The position numbers and the translations under genes were made by a program. A stretch of DNA of 64,000 bases from Caballeronia insecticola (GTDB lineage Bacteria > Pseudomonadota > Gammaproteobacteria > Burkholderiales > Burkholderiaceae), in the NCBI RefSeq assembly GCF_000402035.1, contig NC_021294.1, positions 868,001 to 932,000 on the forward strand, written 5' to 3'. Below the pieces are notes generated by a model. That model searched no databases, had not been told where the DNA came from, and saw only the letters and a list, made by a program, of their open reading frames with translations. Positions 35,158 to 45,600 of the stretch are shown piece by piece. Each line of letters opens with the position of its first letter. Position 1 is the stretch's first letter.

Positions 35158-36368
35158 TACGGCTTGCTCGCGTGCAGCAGCGTGATCGGCAACGCGGGCC
35201 GCCACGTATCGAAGCTGCCGAGCGGCTCCGCCTGCGCGATGCCGATGCGCGTCAGCTCGCCGCCATGCCGCGCGCGCCAGTCGACCAGCGCCATTTCGCT
35301 TTGCAGCGTGACCGCGTTCGCGACGAGCCGTCCGCCCTGACGCAGACGCGACCAGCACGCATCGAGCACGCCGGGCGCGGTCAGTCCGCCGCCGATGAAC
35401 ACCGCGTCGGGCGCGGGCAGGCCGTCGAGCGCGGCCGGCGCTTCGCCCTTCACGAGTTGCAGCGCGGGCACGCCGAGCGCATCGCGGTTGTATTCGACGA
35501 GACGCTGCCGGCCCTCGTTCGCCTCGATGGCGATCGCGCGGCAAGCGTGGTGCGCGCGCATCCATTCGATGCCGATCGAGCCGCAGCCCGCGCCCACGTC
35601 CCACAGCAGTTCGCCCGGCTGCGGCGCGAGATGCGCGAGCGTCACGGCGCGCACGTCGCGCTTGGTGAGCTGGCCGTCGTGGCGATAGGCGTCGTCGGGC
35701 AGTCCCGGCGTGAGCGGCGGCCCCGCATGTCCCGCGTGCGTGCGGCAGTCGATCGCGACGAGATTGAGCGCCGCGACCTGTGGCTCGCGCCAGTCGTCGG
35801 CACGTTCGTCGATACGGCGCTCGGACGGGCCGCCGAGATGCTCGAACACGGTCATGCGGCTCGCGCCGAAGCCGCGCGCGGTCAAAAGCGCGGCGACGGC
35901 GGCGGGCGTCGTGCCGTCGGCGCTCAGCACGATCAGACGCGCGCCGCGATGCACGCTTGCGAGCAGCGACGCCACCGGCCGCCCGACCAGCGACACGCAC
36001 GCCGCGTCCTGCAACGGCCAGCGCAGACGCGCCGCCGCGAGCGACAGCGACGAAGGCGCGGGAATGACGCGCATCTCGCCGTCGGCGACTTCGCGCGCAA
36101 GCGTTGCGCCGACGCCGAAACACATCGGGTCGCCGCTCGCGAGCACGCAGACGCGCGCGCTGCCGTCGCCGCGCTCGGCGAGCACGGCATCGAGTGAAAA
36201 GGGTTTGGGCCACGGGACGCGGCGCGCGGCGATGCGCGTCGGCAGGAACGCGAGATGGCGCTCGCCGCCGTGAATCGAATGCGCCTCCAGGAGCGCCCGG
36301 CGCGCGGCACGCGAGAGGCCGTGCCAGCCGTCCTCGCCGATACCCACGACGGTCAGCCAGGTCGACAT
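35157..36368 (-). CDS. cobL: Precorrin-6Y C5,15-methyltransferase (CbiE-CbiT fusion)
   Basis: A 403-residue bifunctional enzyme. Residues about 1-200 are the CbiE-like tetrapyrrole methylase ([36 protein letters not shown]). Residues about 215-403 are a CbiT-like class I methyltransferase ([36 protein letters not shown]). It methylates C-5 and C-15 and decarboxylates the C-12 acetate. It is the first gene of the minus-strand operon, back to back with the cobG riboswitch region. I see no B12 box on its own strand. ATG 36368 has AGGAGATGCC upstream. Confidence 0.95.
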   Translation of the reverse strand: MSTWLTVVGIGEDGWHGLSRAARRALLEAHSIHGGERHLAFLPTRIAARRVPWPKPFSLDAVLAERGDGSARVCVLASGDPMCFGVGATLAREVADGEMRVIPAPSSLSLAAARLRWPLQDAACVSLVGRPVASLLASVHRGARLIVLSADGTTPAAVAALLTARGFGASRMTVFEHLGGPSERRIDERADDWREPQVAALNLVAIDCRTHAGHAGPPLTPGLPDDAYRHDGQLTKRDVRAVTLAHLAPQPGELLWDVGAGCGSIGIEWMRAHHACRAIAIEANEGRQRLVEYNRDALGVPALQLVKGEAPAALDGLPAPDAVFIGGGLTAPGVLDACWSRLRQGGRLVANAVTLQSEMALVDWRARHGGELTRIGIAQAEPLGSFDTWRPALPITLLHASKP

Positions 36369-36450
36369 GCGGCATCTCCTTCCTGATGCTCCGGATGCGC
36401 GCCGCAAGGCCTGCAGGCGGCCGGAACGATGATAAAAGCGGGCATAATAC

Positions 36451-36610
36451 AGGTCCGTCGGTGCTCCAATAAGGAGCCTAAGAGGGAACACAGCAAAACT
36501 GTGGCTGCCCCCGCAATTGTACGCAGCGAGTCCGCGCTCCACTGCCACTGGTTTTTACCGGGAAGGCCGGCGCGAATGAAGACCTGCCAGCCAAGAGACC
36601 TGCCGACCCA
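36451..36610 (+). promoter_or_regulatory. Cobalamin riboswitch controlling cobGHIJ
   Basis: The classical core is complete: GTCGGTGCTCC at the 5' side, AGAGGGAACACAG, GGCTGCCCCCGCAA, CCACTG, GGGAAGGCC, and the B12 box AGCCAAGAGACCTGCC at 36589-36604. Closing helix GTCGG/CCGAC is at 36457-36461 and 36602-36606. Just downstream ACCGG (36630-36634) can pair with CCGGT (36645-36649) and hide a G-rich stretch ahead of the cobG start, a possible translational off-switch. CATAAT at 36443-36448 may be the -10 box. Confidence 0.93.
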
Positions 36611-36655
36611 CCGCATTCGCGCGACGCCGACCGGGCGGGGTGTACCGGTTCGCTC

Positions 36656-37981
36656 ATGACGCGCGAAGCCCTTTGGGCCATGCTTTTGACTTCGTCCGAC
36701 CGTTCAGCGTCCGTGACCGCTCCACGCGCATCCGCGTGTCCGGGGCTCATGCGCATCGTGCCCGCGCGCGATGGCGGGCTCGCGCGCCTGCGTCTTCCGG
36801 GCGGCCAGCTGAGCGCACGCGCGGCGCGGGCCGTGGCGCACGCGGCGCGTACGTGCGGCTCGGGCGTGATCGAAGTGACCAATCGCGCGAACCTGCAACT
36901 GCGCGGCATACGCGACGACGCTCACGCCGCGCTCGTCGAGATCGCGTTCGATGCCGGTCTCGGTCCGGCAACCGCGAGCGGCGACGACCTCCGCAACGTG
37001 ATGCTGAGCCCGCTCGCCAGCGACGGCACGCGTGCGCTCGCCGCGCGCATCGTCGATGCGTTGCAGGCCGATGCCGCGCTGCACGCGCTGTCGCCGAAAT
37101 TCGCGTTGCAGTTCGACGGCGGCGAGCGCCTCGCGATGCTCGGTCATCCGCACGATCTATGGCTTGCCGCCACCGACGACGGCGCGCGTTTCACGTTCGG
37201 CCTCGCGGGCACGATGCCGCTCCACGCCGCCGATGCGCCCGCGTTCGGCGCGATTGCACGCGGCGATGTCGTCGCGTTCGTGACGCGCGTGCTGCGCAGG
37301 TTTCTCGCGCTCGCGACGCCGGAAGAACATCGCATGCGTGACTTGCTCGCGCGCGTCGGCGTGAGGCATTTTCTCGAAGCGCTCGAATTCGACGCCGATA
37401 TCGCACCATGGCGCCGCGCTCCCGCCGATGCCACGCTGCGTCTCGGCGCGCACCCGGAACCGCAATGCGCGACGTGGTATGCGGGCGCGCAGACCGCGCT
37501 CGGCCGCCTTGACGCCGCCACGCTCGACGCCCTCGCCGATCTCGCCGATTCCTTCGCGCACCAACACGGCGACGGCCATCTCGTCATGACGCCGTGGCAA
37601 AGCGTGCTGCTTCCCGGCATTTCGCCGCACGACACGGACGAAGCGCTGCAACGCCTTCACGCGCTCGGACTCGCGACCGATCCGCGCGAGCCGTTCGCGC
37701 GCCTGATCGCGTGCGCCGGTTCCGCAGGCTGCGCGAAGAGCCGCGCCGATACCAAAGCCGACGCGCATCGGCTCGCCCCGCTGCTGCCCGCGCACGACAC
37801 GGCGCAGGTGCATCTGAGCGGCTGCGAGCGTTCCTGCGCGGCGGCGCATCCCGTTTCCGCGACGCTGCTCGCACGCGCGCCGGGCCACTACGACCTGTAT
37901 CGCGGCGAATGCATCGTCGCCTGCAATCTGACCATCGAAGAGGCGGCCGAACGGCTCGCCCGGAGCCATGCCGATGCCTGA
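36656..37981 (+). CDS. cobG: Precorrin-3B synthase
   Basis: A 441-residue nitrite/sulfite reductase-fold mono-oxygenase that makes precorrin-3B with O2 using a 4Fe-4S cluster. It shows IEVTNRANLQLRG (ferredoxin-like half) and the cluster-binding cysteines in IACAGSAGCAKSRADTK and HLSGCERSCAAAHP. CobG marks the oxygen-dependent route. ATG 36656 lies 46 nt after the riboswitch. The next gene overlaps its end by 14 nt. Confidence 0.94.
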   Translation: MTREALWAMLLTSSDRSASVTAPRASACPGLMRIVPARDGGLARLRLPGGQLSARAARAVAHAARTCGSGVIEVTNRANLQLRGIRDDAHAALVEIAFDAGLGPATASGDDLRNVMLSPLASDGTRALAARIVDALQADAALHALSPKFALQFDGGERLAMLGHPHDLWLAATDDGARFTFGLAGTMPLHAADAPAFGAIARGDVVAFVTRVLRRFLALATPEEHRMRDLLARVGVRHFLEALEFDADIAPWRRAPADATLRLGAHPEPQCATWYAGAQTALGRLDAATLDALADLADSFAHQHGDGHLVMTPWQSVLLPGISPHDTDEALQRLHALGLATDPREPFARLIACAGSAGCAKSRADTKADAHRLAPLLPAHDTAQVHLSGCERSCAAAHPVSATLLARAPGHYDLYRGECIVACNLTIEEAAERLARSHADA

Positions 37982-38600
37982 CTACATCCGCGACGGCGCG
38001 GAGATCTATCGCCAGTCGTTCGCGACGATCCGCGCCGAAGCCGACCTCGCCACCATTCCCGCCGATCTGGAGAAACTCGCCGTGCGCCTGATCCACGCGT
38101 GCGGCATGGTCGATATCGCGACCGATCTGCGTTTTTCCGACGGCGCGGGCGCAGCGGGCCGCCGTGCGCTCGCCGCGGGTGCGCCGATTCTGTGCGACGC
38201 GCGCATGGTCGCCGAGGGCATCACGCGCGCGCGGCTGCCCGCGGACAATCGCGTGATCTGCACGCTGAGCGATCCGTCCGTGCCCGAGCGCGCCCGCGCT
38301 ATGGCGAACACGCGCTCGGCCGCCGCGCTCGAACTGTGGCGGCCGGACCTTGGCGGCGCGATCGTCGCCATCGGCAATGCGCCGACCGCGCTGTTTCATC
38401 TGCTCGACATGCTCGATGCCGGCGCACCGAAGCCCGCGCTGATTCTCGGCTTTCCGGTGGGTTTCATCGGCGCGGCGGAATCGAAGGCGCTGCTCGCCGC
38501 CGACAGCCGCGGCGTGCCCTTCGTCGCATTGCTCGGCCGGCGCGGCGGCAGCGCGATGGCGGCCGCGGCCGTGAACGCGCTCGCCGCGGAGGCAGAATGA
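37968..38600 (+). CDS. cobH: Precorrin-8X methylmutase
   Basis: A 210-residue CobH/Cbi[33 protein letters not shown] (the catalytic His-containing motif), [13 protein letters not shown], and [13 protein letters not shown]. It moves the C-11 methyl to C-12 to give hydrogenobyrinate. The start overlaps cobG; ATG 37974 is an equally possible start. Confidence 0.95.
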   Translation: MPMPDYIRDGAEIYRQSFATIRAEADLATIPADLEKLAVRLIHACGMVDIATDLRFSDGAGAAGRRALAAGAPILCDARMVAEGITRARLPADNRVICTLSDPSVPERARAMANTRSAAALELWRPDLGGAIVAIGNAPTALFHLLDMLDAGAPKPALILGFPVGFIGAAESKALLAADSRGVPFVALLGRRGGSAMAAAAVNALAAEAE

Positions 38601-39325
38601 TGCGCGGACGTCTGCATGGTCTGGGCGTCGGGCCCGGTGACCCGGAACTGATCACCGTGAAAGCGTTGCGGCTGTTGAAAGCCGCGCCGGTGGTCGCGTA
38701 TTTCGTCGCGAAGGGCAAGAAGGGCAACGCGTTCGGCATCATCGAGTCGCATCTCGACGATACGCAAACGCGCCTGCCGCTCGTCTATCCGGTGACGACG
38801 GAAGCGCTCGAACCGCCGCTGTGCTACGAGACGATCATCAGCGCCTTCTACGACGAAGCCGCGCTCACGATCTCCGGGCATCTCGAAGCGGGACGCGACG
38901 TCGCGGTGATCTGCGAAGGCGATCCGTTCTTTTACGGCTCGTACATGTATCTGCACGATCGCCTGGCGACACGTTTCGAAGCGCAGGTCGTGCCGGGCGT
39001 GTGCTCGATGCTCGGCGGCGTCGCGGTGCTCGGCGTGCCGCTCGTGTATCGCAATCAGAGTCTGTCGGTGCTGTCGGGCGTGCTGCCGGAAGACGAACTG
39101 AAGCGCCGTCTCGAAGCCGCCGATGCGGCGGTCATCATGAAGCTCGGGCGCAACTTCGAGAAAGTGCGGCGCGTGCTCGCCGAACTCGGCCTCGACGATC
39201 GCGCTCTTTACGTCGAGCGCGCGACGATGGCGAATCAGCGCATCGTGCCGCTCGATGATGTCGATCCGATGGCGTCGCCGTATTTTTCCTTGCTCGTCGT
39301 GCCGGGGAAGAAATGGCAGGCTTGA
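38597..39325 (+). CDS. cobI: Precorrin-2 C20-methyltransferase
   Basis: A 242-residue tetrapyrrole methylase with [36 protein letters not shown] and [19 protein letters not shown], all CobI/CbiL signatures. It starts within the cobH stop (ATGA overlap) and overlaps the next gene by 13 nt, so the plus-strand operon is fully coupled. Confidence 0.95.
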   Translation: MMRGRLHGLGVGPGDPELITVKALRLLKAAPVVAYFVAKGKKGNAFGIIESHLDDTQTRLPLVYPVTTEALEPPLCYETIISAFYDEAALTISGHLEAGRDVAVICEGDPFFYGSYMYLHDRLATRFEAQVVPGVCSMLGGVAVLGVPLVYRNQSLSVLSGVLPEDELKRRLEAADAAVIMKLGRNFEKVRRVLAELGLDDRALYVERATMANQRIVPLDDVDPMASPYFSLLVVPGKKWQA

Positions 39326-40971
39326 ACACTGCAATGCCGATGGCGATCGTCGTGCTCGGCGCGGGCGCGCTCGATACCGCGCGGCGCATTCAGGCGCGCT
39401 TTCCGGACTCGCGCGTGCATGGTCTCGCGAGCCGCGTGAACGCCGACATCGCGTATGAGGACTTCGGCGCGCATCTGCGCGATCTTTACGCAGCGGGCGC
39501 GCCGGTCGTCGCGTTGTGCTCGGCGGGCATCGTGATACGCGCGCTGGCGCCGCTGCTCGCCGACAAAAGCGTGGAGCCGCCCGTGCTTGCGGTTGCTCAC
39601 GACGGCAGCGCGGTCGTGCCGCTGCTGGGCGGCGTGCGCGGCGTGAATGTGCTGGCCCGCGAGATCGGCGCGGCGCTCGGCATCGCGCCCGCCATCACGA
39701 CGAGCGGCGAACTGAGCTTCGGCCTCTGCCTGCTCGCGCCGCCCGAAGGCTATGCGCTTGCGAATCTCGAACGCGGCAAGCGCTTCGTGTCCGACTTGCT
39801 GGCGGGCGAGACGATGCGCATCGAAGGCCGCGCGCCCTGGCTCGACAATGCCGCCCTGCCCCGCGCCGACGATGCGCGCCTCGCCGTGCGCATCACCCCG
39901 TTCGCCGCGAGCGATGCGGACAGCCTCGTGATTCATCCGCGCTGCGTGCTCGCATGGATCGGCGAGACGGCGCCCGAGGACGATATTGCCGAACGTGTGC
40001 GGCTCGCGCTGCGCGAACAGGGACTCGCGCCGCTCGCGCTCGCGGCCTTGGCGGCGCCCGTGCGTCACATGTCTTCCGAATCTCTCGCCGATGCCGCACG
40101 CGCGCTCGATGTGCCGCTACGCTTCTGCGATGCCGCGCCCTTCGACGTTGGCCATGCGCGCGATGTCGCGCTACAGGTTCACGACGCGCCCGTCGATGTC
40201 GAAGCCATCGGACGTGCACGCGGCACGCTGACCGTGATCGGTCTCGGTCCCGGCAGCGTTGAACTGATGACGCCCGCCGCGCACAACGCGCTCGCCGCCG
40301 CGCAGGACGTGCTCGGCTACGAAACCTACGTGCGCATGGCGGGCCCGTTCCGCGGCGATCAGCGCATCCATATGACCGACAACCGCGAGGAGTTGCAGCG
40401 CGCGCGTCATGCGTTCGAACTCGCGAGCAGCGGGCGGCGTGTGGTCGTGGTGTCATCCGGCGATCCGGGCGTCTTCGCGATGGCCGCGGCCGTGCTCGAA
40501 GCGCTCGACAAGCGACGCGCGTCGCATCCCGCGTGGAGCGCGGTGCGGCTTGCCATCGTGCCGGGCGTATCGGCATCGCTCGCAACGGCCGCGCGCGCCG
40601 GTGCACCGCTCGGTCACGACTTCTGCGTGCTGTCGCTGTCCGACAACCTGAAGCCGTGGAGCGTCATCGAGACGCGTCTCGCGCACGCGGGCGAAGCGGA
40701 CCTCGTGATGGCGTTCTACAACCCGTTGTCGAAGGCGCGGCCGTGGCAGTTCGATCGCGCGATCGAAATCGTGAGGCGATATCGCGATGCAGCGACGCCC
40801 GTCGTAATCGGCCGAGACATCGGGCGGCCGGGCGAGTGCTTGCGTGTGGTCACGCTCGGCGAGCTGAAGAGCGATCTCGTCGATATGCGGACGATGGTGA
40901 TCGTCGGCTCCTCGACAACGCGCGTGGTCGGCGACTGGGTCTATACGCCGCGCTGGTACGAAGCGGACTAG
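39313..40971 (+). CDS. cobJ: CbiG-CobJ fusion: precorrin-3B C17-methyltransferase with N-terminal CbiG-like region
   Basis: A 552-residue two-part protein. Residues about 8-135 resemble the CbiG N-terminal and middle domains ([37 protein letters not shown]). Residues about 205-275 look like a worn CbiG/CobE C-terminal domain without the conserved Lys-Asp/Glu core. Residues 304-552 are a full CobJ methylase ([50 protein letters not shown]). CobJ methylates C-17 and contracts the ring. A separate, intact CobE is encoded at 47947. It overlaps the convergent VWA gene by 4 nt. Confidence 0.92.
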   Translation: MAGLNTAMPMAIVVLGAGALDTARRIQARFPDSRVHGLASRVNADIAYEDFGAHLRDLYAAGAPVVALCSAGIVIRALAPLLADKSVEPPVLAVAHDGSAVVPLLGGVRGVNVLAREIGAALGIAPAITTSGELSFGLCLLAPPEGYALANLERGKRFVSDLLAGETMRIEGRAPWLDNAALPRADDARLAVRITPFAASDADSLVIHPRCVLAWIGETAPEDDIAERVRLALREQGLAPLALAALAAPVRHMSSESLADAARALDVPLRFCDAAPFDVGHARDVALQVHDAPVDVEAIGRARGTLTVIGLGPGSVELMTPAAHNALAAAQDVLGYETYVRMAGPFRGDQRIHMTDNREELQRARHAFELASSGRRVVVVSSGDPGVFAMAAAVLEALDKRRASHPAWSAVRLAIVPGVSASLATAARAGAPLGHDFCVLSLSDNLKPWSVIETRLAHAGEADLVMAFYNPLSKARPWQFDRAIEIVRRYRDAATPVVIGRDIGRPGECLRVVTLGELKSDLVDMRTMVIVGSSTTRVVGDWVYTPRWYEAD

Positions 40972-41648
40972 CCGTCGCTCAGCGCAACGGCGCTCACGTA
41001 CTGCGCGTCCCACGCGTGCGCGAGTTGCGCGCAGCGTCCGGCGCGGATTGCGCCCTCATCGAAATCCACGACGACGATTTCATCCGCCGATGACGGCGCC
41101 TCCGGCCGCTCGTTCGTGCGTCCGTCGGTCAGCAGCCAAAGGCGTCGCCGGTGCGTGGGCTTGCGTCGCGCCGCGCGCGCGAGCACGGTCGCCGCGCTCG
41201 CCAGACCGAGCGAAAGCGGCGTGCCGCCACCGCCGCCGATAGGCGCGACCCAGCGTTCGTTCCACCAATGCGCCGCGCCCGGCTGACGGCGCACTTCGGC
41301 GCGTCCGCCGCCGAAGCAGACAAGCGCGATGTCCGCGCGTTCGCGATAAGCGCGATCGAACAACGCGACGAGCAGGCCCTTCGCGCGCGCGAGACGTTCG
41401 CCTGCGAGCATCGAACCCGAGCAGTCGAGCACGAAACAATGCAGCACCGCGCCCGCGCCTTCCTGACGTCGATAACGAAGATGGCGCGCATCGAGACGTG
41501 CGGCGCGTTTGGCGCGCAGCGTCGCCATCCAGTCGATGGAGCCGCTTTCGTCGCCTTCGCGCGCCGCGCTGCGGCCTGTCGGACGCGCATCGTTCCATCG
41601 AAGACGATGCCCTGCGGCATCCGCGTCACGCCTTCGATGGCTCAGGCT
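40968..41648 (-). CDS. VWA (ChlD/BchD-like) segment of the cobaltochelatase medium subunit, in the -1 frame of the AAA+ gene
   Basis: The frame is open from the A7 slip site at 41648 to the stop at 40968. Between 41648 and the first ATG (41528) there is no ATG, GTG or TTG, yet this part already reads as family sequence (REGDESGSIDW just before MATLRAKRAARLDARHLRYRR). The VWA domain has a complete MIDAS: DCSGS (35-39 from ATG 41528), GGGGTPLS and LLTDGR. I therefore take it as the C-terminal 226 residues of a 556-residue AAA+-VWA protein made by -1 frameshifting from 41642-42637. The alternative is an independent 186-residue protein from ATG 41528 with no clear ribosome-binding site. Confidence 0.85.
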   Translation of the reverse strand, partial: SLSHRRRDADAAGHRLRWNDARPTGRSAAREGDESGSIDWMATLRAKRAARLDARHLRYRRQEGAGAVLHCFVLDCSGSMLAGERLARAKGLLVALFDRAYRERADIALVCFGGGRAEVRRQPGAAHWWNERWVAPIGGGGGTPLSLGLASAATVLARAARRKPTHRRRLWLLTDGRTNERPEAPSSADEIVVVDFDEGAIRAGRCAQLAHAWDAQYVSAVALSDG

Positions 41649-41671
41649 TTTTTTGCGGCGAGCGGCCTCAC
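41595..41671 (-). promoter_or_regulatory. Candidate programmed -1 ribosomal frameshift signal in chlI/chlD
   Basis: On the minus strand, SD-like GTGAGG (41671-41666) is followed 11 nt later by the slippery run A_AAA_AAA_G (41654-41648, zero frame GCA AAA AAA GCC TGA). Seven nt on comes a stem CCATCGAAG (41640-41632) / CTTCGATGG (41603-41595), 9 bp perfect, enclosing a second stem GATGCC-GCAG-GGCATC (41621-41606). After slipping back one base the next codons are AGC CTG AGC, exactly the VWA frame. The order and spacing match the dnaX-type signal. Confidence 0.8.
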
Positions 41672-42637
41672 TTGCTTGATCTTCGCCGTGCCTGCGGGCT
41701 CGGGCGGCATGTAGCCCTCATCCGATGCGTTCGATGCGTTCGTATTCGCGTTCGCGTTGCGCGGAGCCTGCGTGTCCGACGACGCCTGCGCTTCCTTGCG
41801 CCGATGCTGCAAGACCGCGTCGGCAACGCGTTCGACATGCTCGACCGTCACGGCCGATGCGCCTTCGAGCGCAGCCAGCGCACGCGCCGCACGCAGCATG
41901 ACGAGGTCCGCGCGCAAGCCATCGACATGCGCGGCGATGCACAACGCGCTCACATGCGCGTGGACGGCATCGTCGAAATCGAATGATGCAAGCGCGGCGC
42001 GCGCCGCGTGAAGCTGCTTGCTCAACGCCGCTTGCGCCGCTTCGCTTCGCGCTCGAAACGTGTTCGGATCGGCATCGAAAGCAAGCCGCGCTTTCACGAT
42101 CTGCTGGCGCGCGTGCGCATCGAAGCAGTTGCTCATCTCGACGGCGAGGCCGAAGCGATCGAGCAATTGCGGCCGCAGTTCGCCCTCTTCGGGATTCATC
42201 GTGCCGATCAGCACGAAACGCGCATCATGCCGATGCGAGATGCCATCGCGCTCGACGATATTCACGCCGCTCGCCGCGACATCGAGCAATTGATCGACAA
42301 GCGGATTCGGCAACAGATTGACTTCATCGACATACAGCACGCCGAGATGCGCCTTCGCCAGCAGTCCGGGCGAAAACTGCACGCCGCCGTCACGCAATGC
42401 GCTTTGAATATCGAGCGTGCCGATCAGTTGTTCTTCGCTTGCACCGAGCGGCAACGTAACGAGCGTCCCTTCGGGCAACAGTTCCGCAAGCGCGCGCGCC
42501 GCCGTCGATTTGGCCGTGCCGCGCGGCCCGCTCACGAGCACGCCGCCGATAGACGGATCGACCGCCGCGAGCAAAAGTGCCTGCTGCAAGGGTTCCTGAC
42601 CGACGAGCGCGGTAAAGGGAAAAGTGATGTCGTTCAA
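41642..42637 (-). CDS. ChlI/BchI-like AAA+ subunit of aerobic cobaltochelatase
   Basis: A 331-residue AAA+ ATPase of the magnesium-chelatase ChlI type: ALVGQEPLQQALLL, Walker A GPRGTAKS (37-44), Walker B VLYVDEVNLL, and GTMNPEEGELRPQLLDRFG. It starts at TTG 42637, overlapping the cobN stop (TTGA), with GAAGG nine bases upstream; an ATG at 42718 lies well inside cobN. The Asn/Ala-rich linker and KKA tail end at TGA 41642 right after the slip site. With CobN it would form the ATP-driven cobalt insertase in place of CobS/CobT, which are absent here. Confidence 0.88.
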   Translation of the reverse strand: MNDITFPFTALVGQEPLQQALLLAAVDPSIGGVLVSGPRGTAKSTAARALAELLPEGTLVTLPLGASEEQLIGTLDIQSALRDGGVQFSPGLLAKAHLGVLYVDEVNLLPNPLVDQLLDVAASGVNIVERDGISHRHDARFVLIGTMNPEEGELRPQLLDRFGLAVEMSNCFDAHARQQIVKARLAFDADPNTFRARSEAAQAALSKQLHAARAALASFDFDDAVHAHVSALCIAAHVDGLRADLVMLRAARALAALEGASAVTVEHVERVADAVLQHRRKEAQASSDTQAPRNANANTNASNASDEGYMPPEPAGTAKIKQVRPLAAKKA

Positions 42638-45600
42638 TTCTGTCGGCCTTCGATTCGCTGTTCGACATCGAGCAGATGATGTCCGACCTGCTCGCGATAG
42701 CCAGCAGGGTTCTGCCACAGGCCGCGCTCCATCGCTTCGAGCAGACGCTCGCAGATCGATTGCAGCGCGTGCGGATTGTGCTGTGCGATGAACTCGCGCG
42801 TGTCGGCATCGTTCACGTAAGCGTCCGTGACGAGTGCATATTGATGATCCGACACGACGCGCGCGGTCGCGTCATAGCCGAACAGATAATCGACCGTCGC
42901 GGCCAGTTCGGATGCGCCCTTGTAGCCGTGCCGCTTCACGCCATCGATCCATTTCGGATTGACGACGCGCGAGCGCACCACCCGCGCGATTTCCTCGTTG
43001 AGTGTGCGCACGCGCGGCGCGGCGGGGTTGCTGTGATCGGCGTTATACGTCTGCGGCTGCACGCCCGACAGATAGCGCACGGCCGCGATCATGCCGCCCT
43101 GAAACTGGTGATAGTCGTTCGAATCGAGCAGGTCGTGCTCGCGATTGTCCTGGTTATGCAGCACGACATCGAGGGTCGAAAGCCGCGCGCCGAAGCTCGC
43201 GCGCGCTTCCACGCCGTCGCCCGATTGCGAGTACGCGTAGCCGCCCGTGCTTTGATACGCGGCGGAAAGATCGGCATCGGTCTGCCACTGCTTCGCGTCG
43301 ATCAGTTCCTGCAAGCCCGCGCCGTACGCGCCCGGCTTCGTGCTGAACACGCGCCAGCCCGCGCGTTGCCGCGCTTCCTTTGCATCGACGCCGCGTGCGA
43401 TCCATTCATCGCGCTCGCGCAGAATGCGTGCACGAATCGGGTTGACGTCGGCAGGTTCGTCGTCGAGTGCGGCGACGGCCTGCACGGCTGCATCGAAGAG
43501 ATGCATGAGGTTCGCGAACGCATCGCGGAAGAAGCCCGACACACGCAAGGTCACGTCGATGCGCGGCCGGTTGAAGATGGATATCGGCAGGATTTCGAAG
43601 TCCGTCACGCGATGACTGCCCGCCGCCCATTTGGGCCGCACGCCGATCAATGCGAAGGCCTGCGCGATATCGTCGCCGCCGGTGCGCATCGTCGCCGTGC
43701 CCCATACCGACAGACCAATCGCGCGCGGGAAATCGCCGTGATCCTGCACGTGGCGCTCGACCAGCGCATTCGCGGACTTCACGCCGAGCGACCATGCGGC
43801 TTGCGTCGGCAACGCGCGCGTATCGACGGAATAGAAGTTGCGTCCGGTAGGCAGCACGTCGGGCCTGCCGCGCGATGGAGAACCGCTCGGTCCCGGCGGC
43901 ACGAATCGTCCTTCGAGGCCGCGCTTCAGTTGCAAAAGCTCTTGCGGGCCGCATGCGTCGAGGCGCGGCAATACGTCTTCTCGCAAGCGTTGCAGCACGA
44001 GCGATGCCTGCGCTCCGGGCGCGGCGGCATCGCCCGATAATAGTTGCATAGCGAACGATTCGAGGCGCTCGCGCGTATCGCCATGATGACGCCACGGCGC
44101 GTCGATGATCGTCTGTAACGCATGCGGACGCGGACCGGTCCATGGCGCGGCCCAGTCGGCATCGAGCGGATCGAAGGCATCGCCGAGTTGCAGATCGCGC
44201 GCGATCGCCGTGATGAGACTGGCGTTCGCGCCTTGAGCGTCGCCGACCGGAAAGCGGCCGAGCGCGAGCAACGTGTCGCGCCTTTGCACACCTTGCGGCG
44301 AGATGCCGAAGACATGCAGACCGTCGCGGATTTGCGCTTCCTTCAGCTCGCACAAGTAAGCATCGGCACGCGTGAGCAATGCGTCTTCGCCGACAATATC
44401 GCGCGGTGCATCGAGCCCGAGTTCTTCATGCAGCCTGTTCTCGACGATGTTCGCGAGTATCGACTTGCGCAAGAGTTTCGCGCGGCGCGCATCGACCATC
44501 AGCGCCTCGTAGTATTCATCGACCTGACGTTCGAGATCCTGCAACGGGCCGTAGCTTTCCGCGCGCGTGAGCGGCGGCATCAGATGATCGATGATGACGG
44601 CCTGCGCGCGCCGCTTCGCCTGACTGCCCTCGCCCGGATCGTTCACGATGAACGGATAGAGATGCGGCATCGGCCCGAGAATCGCATCCGGCCAGCACGA
44701 TGCCGACAGCGCGACGCTCTTGCCCGGCAGCCATTCGAGATTGCCGTGCTTGCCCACATGCACGATTGCATCGGCCTGAAAACGCACGCGCAACCAGAAA
44801 TAGAACGCGAGATACGCATGCGGTGGCACGAGTTCGGCATCGTGATAACTCGCGTAATCGTTGCGTTCGCGCGAACGCGACGGTTGTATGCCGATGAAAA
44901 CTTCGCCGCAGCGATACCCCGCGATCATGAAACGGCCGCGCCTCACGGTCGGGTCGTCTTCCGGTGCGCCCCACGTTTGTTCCAGCGCGGCGCGCGCGTC
45001 GGCGGGCAGCGTGCGATACGGATCGAGATATTCTTCGAGCGACAGGCTTTGCAGCGCAGGACGCAGATCGCGCACGACGGGATCGTTCGTCACGCCTTGC
45101 GTCAGCGCGGCAATGAGCGCGTCGCCATGCGCGGGAATTTCGCCCGTGCGATAACCCTCACGCGCGAGCATCGACAAAATACCGATAGCCGATGCAGGCG
45201 TGTCGAGTCCCACGCCATTGCCGATGCGCCCTTCGCTCGCCGGATAGTTCGCGAGCACAAGTGCGATGCGCTTGTTTGCATTCGGCGTATCGCGCAGCTT
45301 GCACCAGCGCCGGCTCAGTTCGGCCACGAAACGCACGCGCTCGACATCGGCCTGATAACGCACGACATCGACCTGCGTATGCTTGCAGTGATACGCGAGT
45401 CCCTTGAAGCTCACCGCGCGCGTGATGATGCGGCCATCGACTTCCGGCAGCGCGACATGCATCGCGACATCGCGCGAGTTGAGGCCGTGATTGTCCTTCT
45501 GCCAGTCGTCGCGATTGCCGCCGCTCAGAATGACTTGCAGCACGGGCGCATCGCCCGCGACTTCGAATGCCGCGTCCTCGCCGATCACGCCCGCCGCGAA

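Noticed and set aside
35157..36375. Open extension of the cbiD frame through cobL (over 770 codons in total)
   Set aside because: The extension is Arg-rich nonsense typical of a GC-rich shadow frame; CbiD features begin only at ATG 35157.
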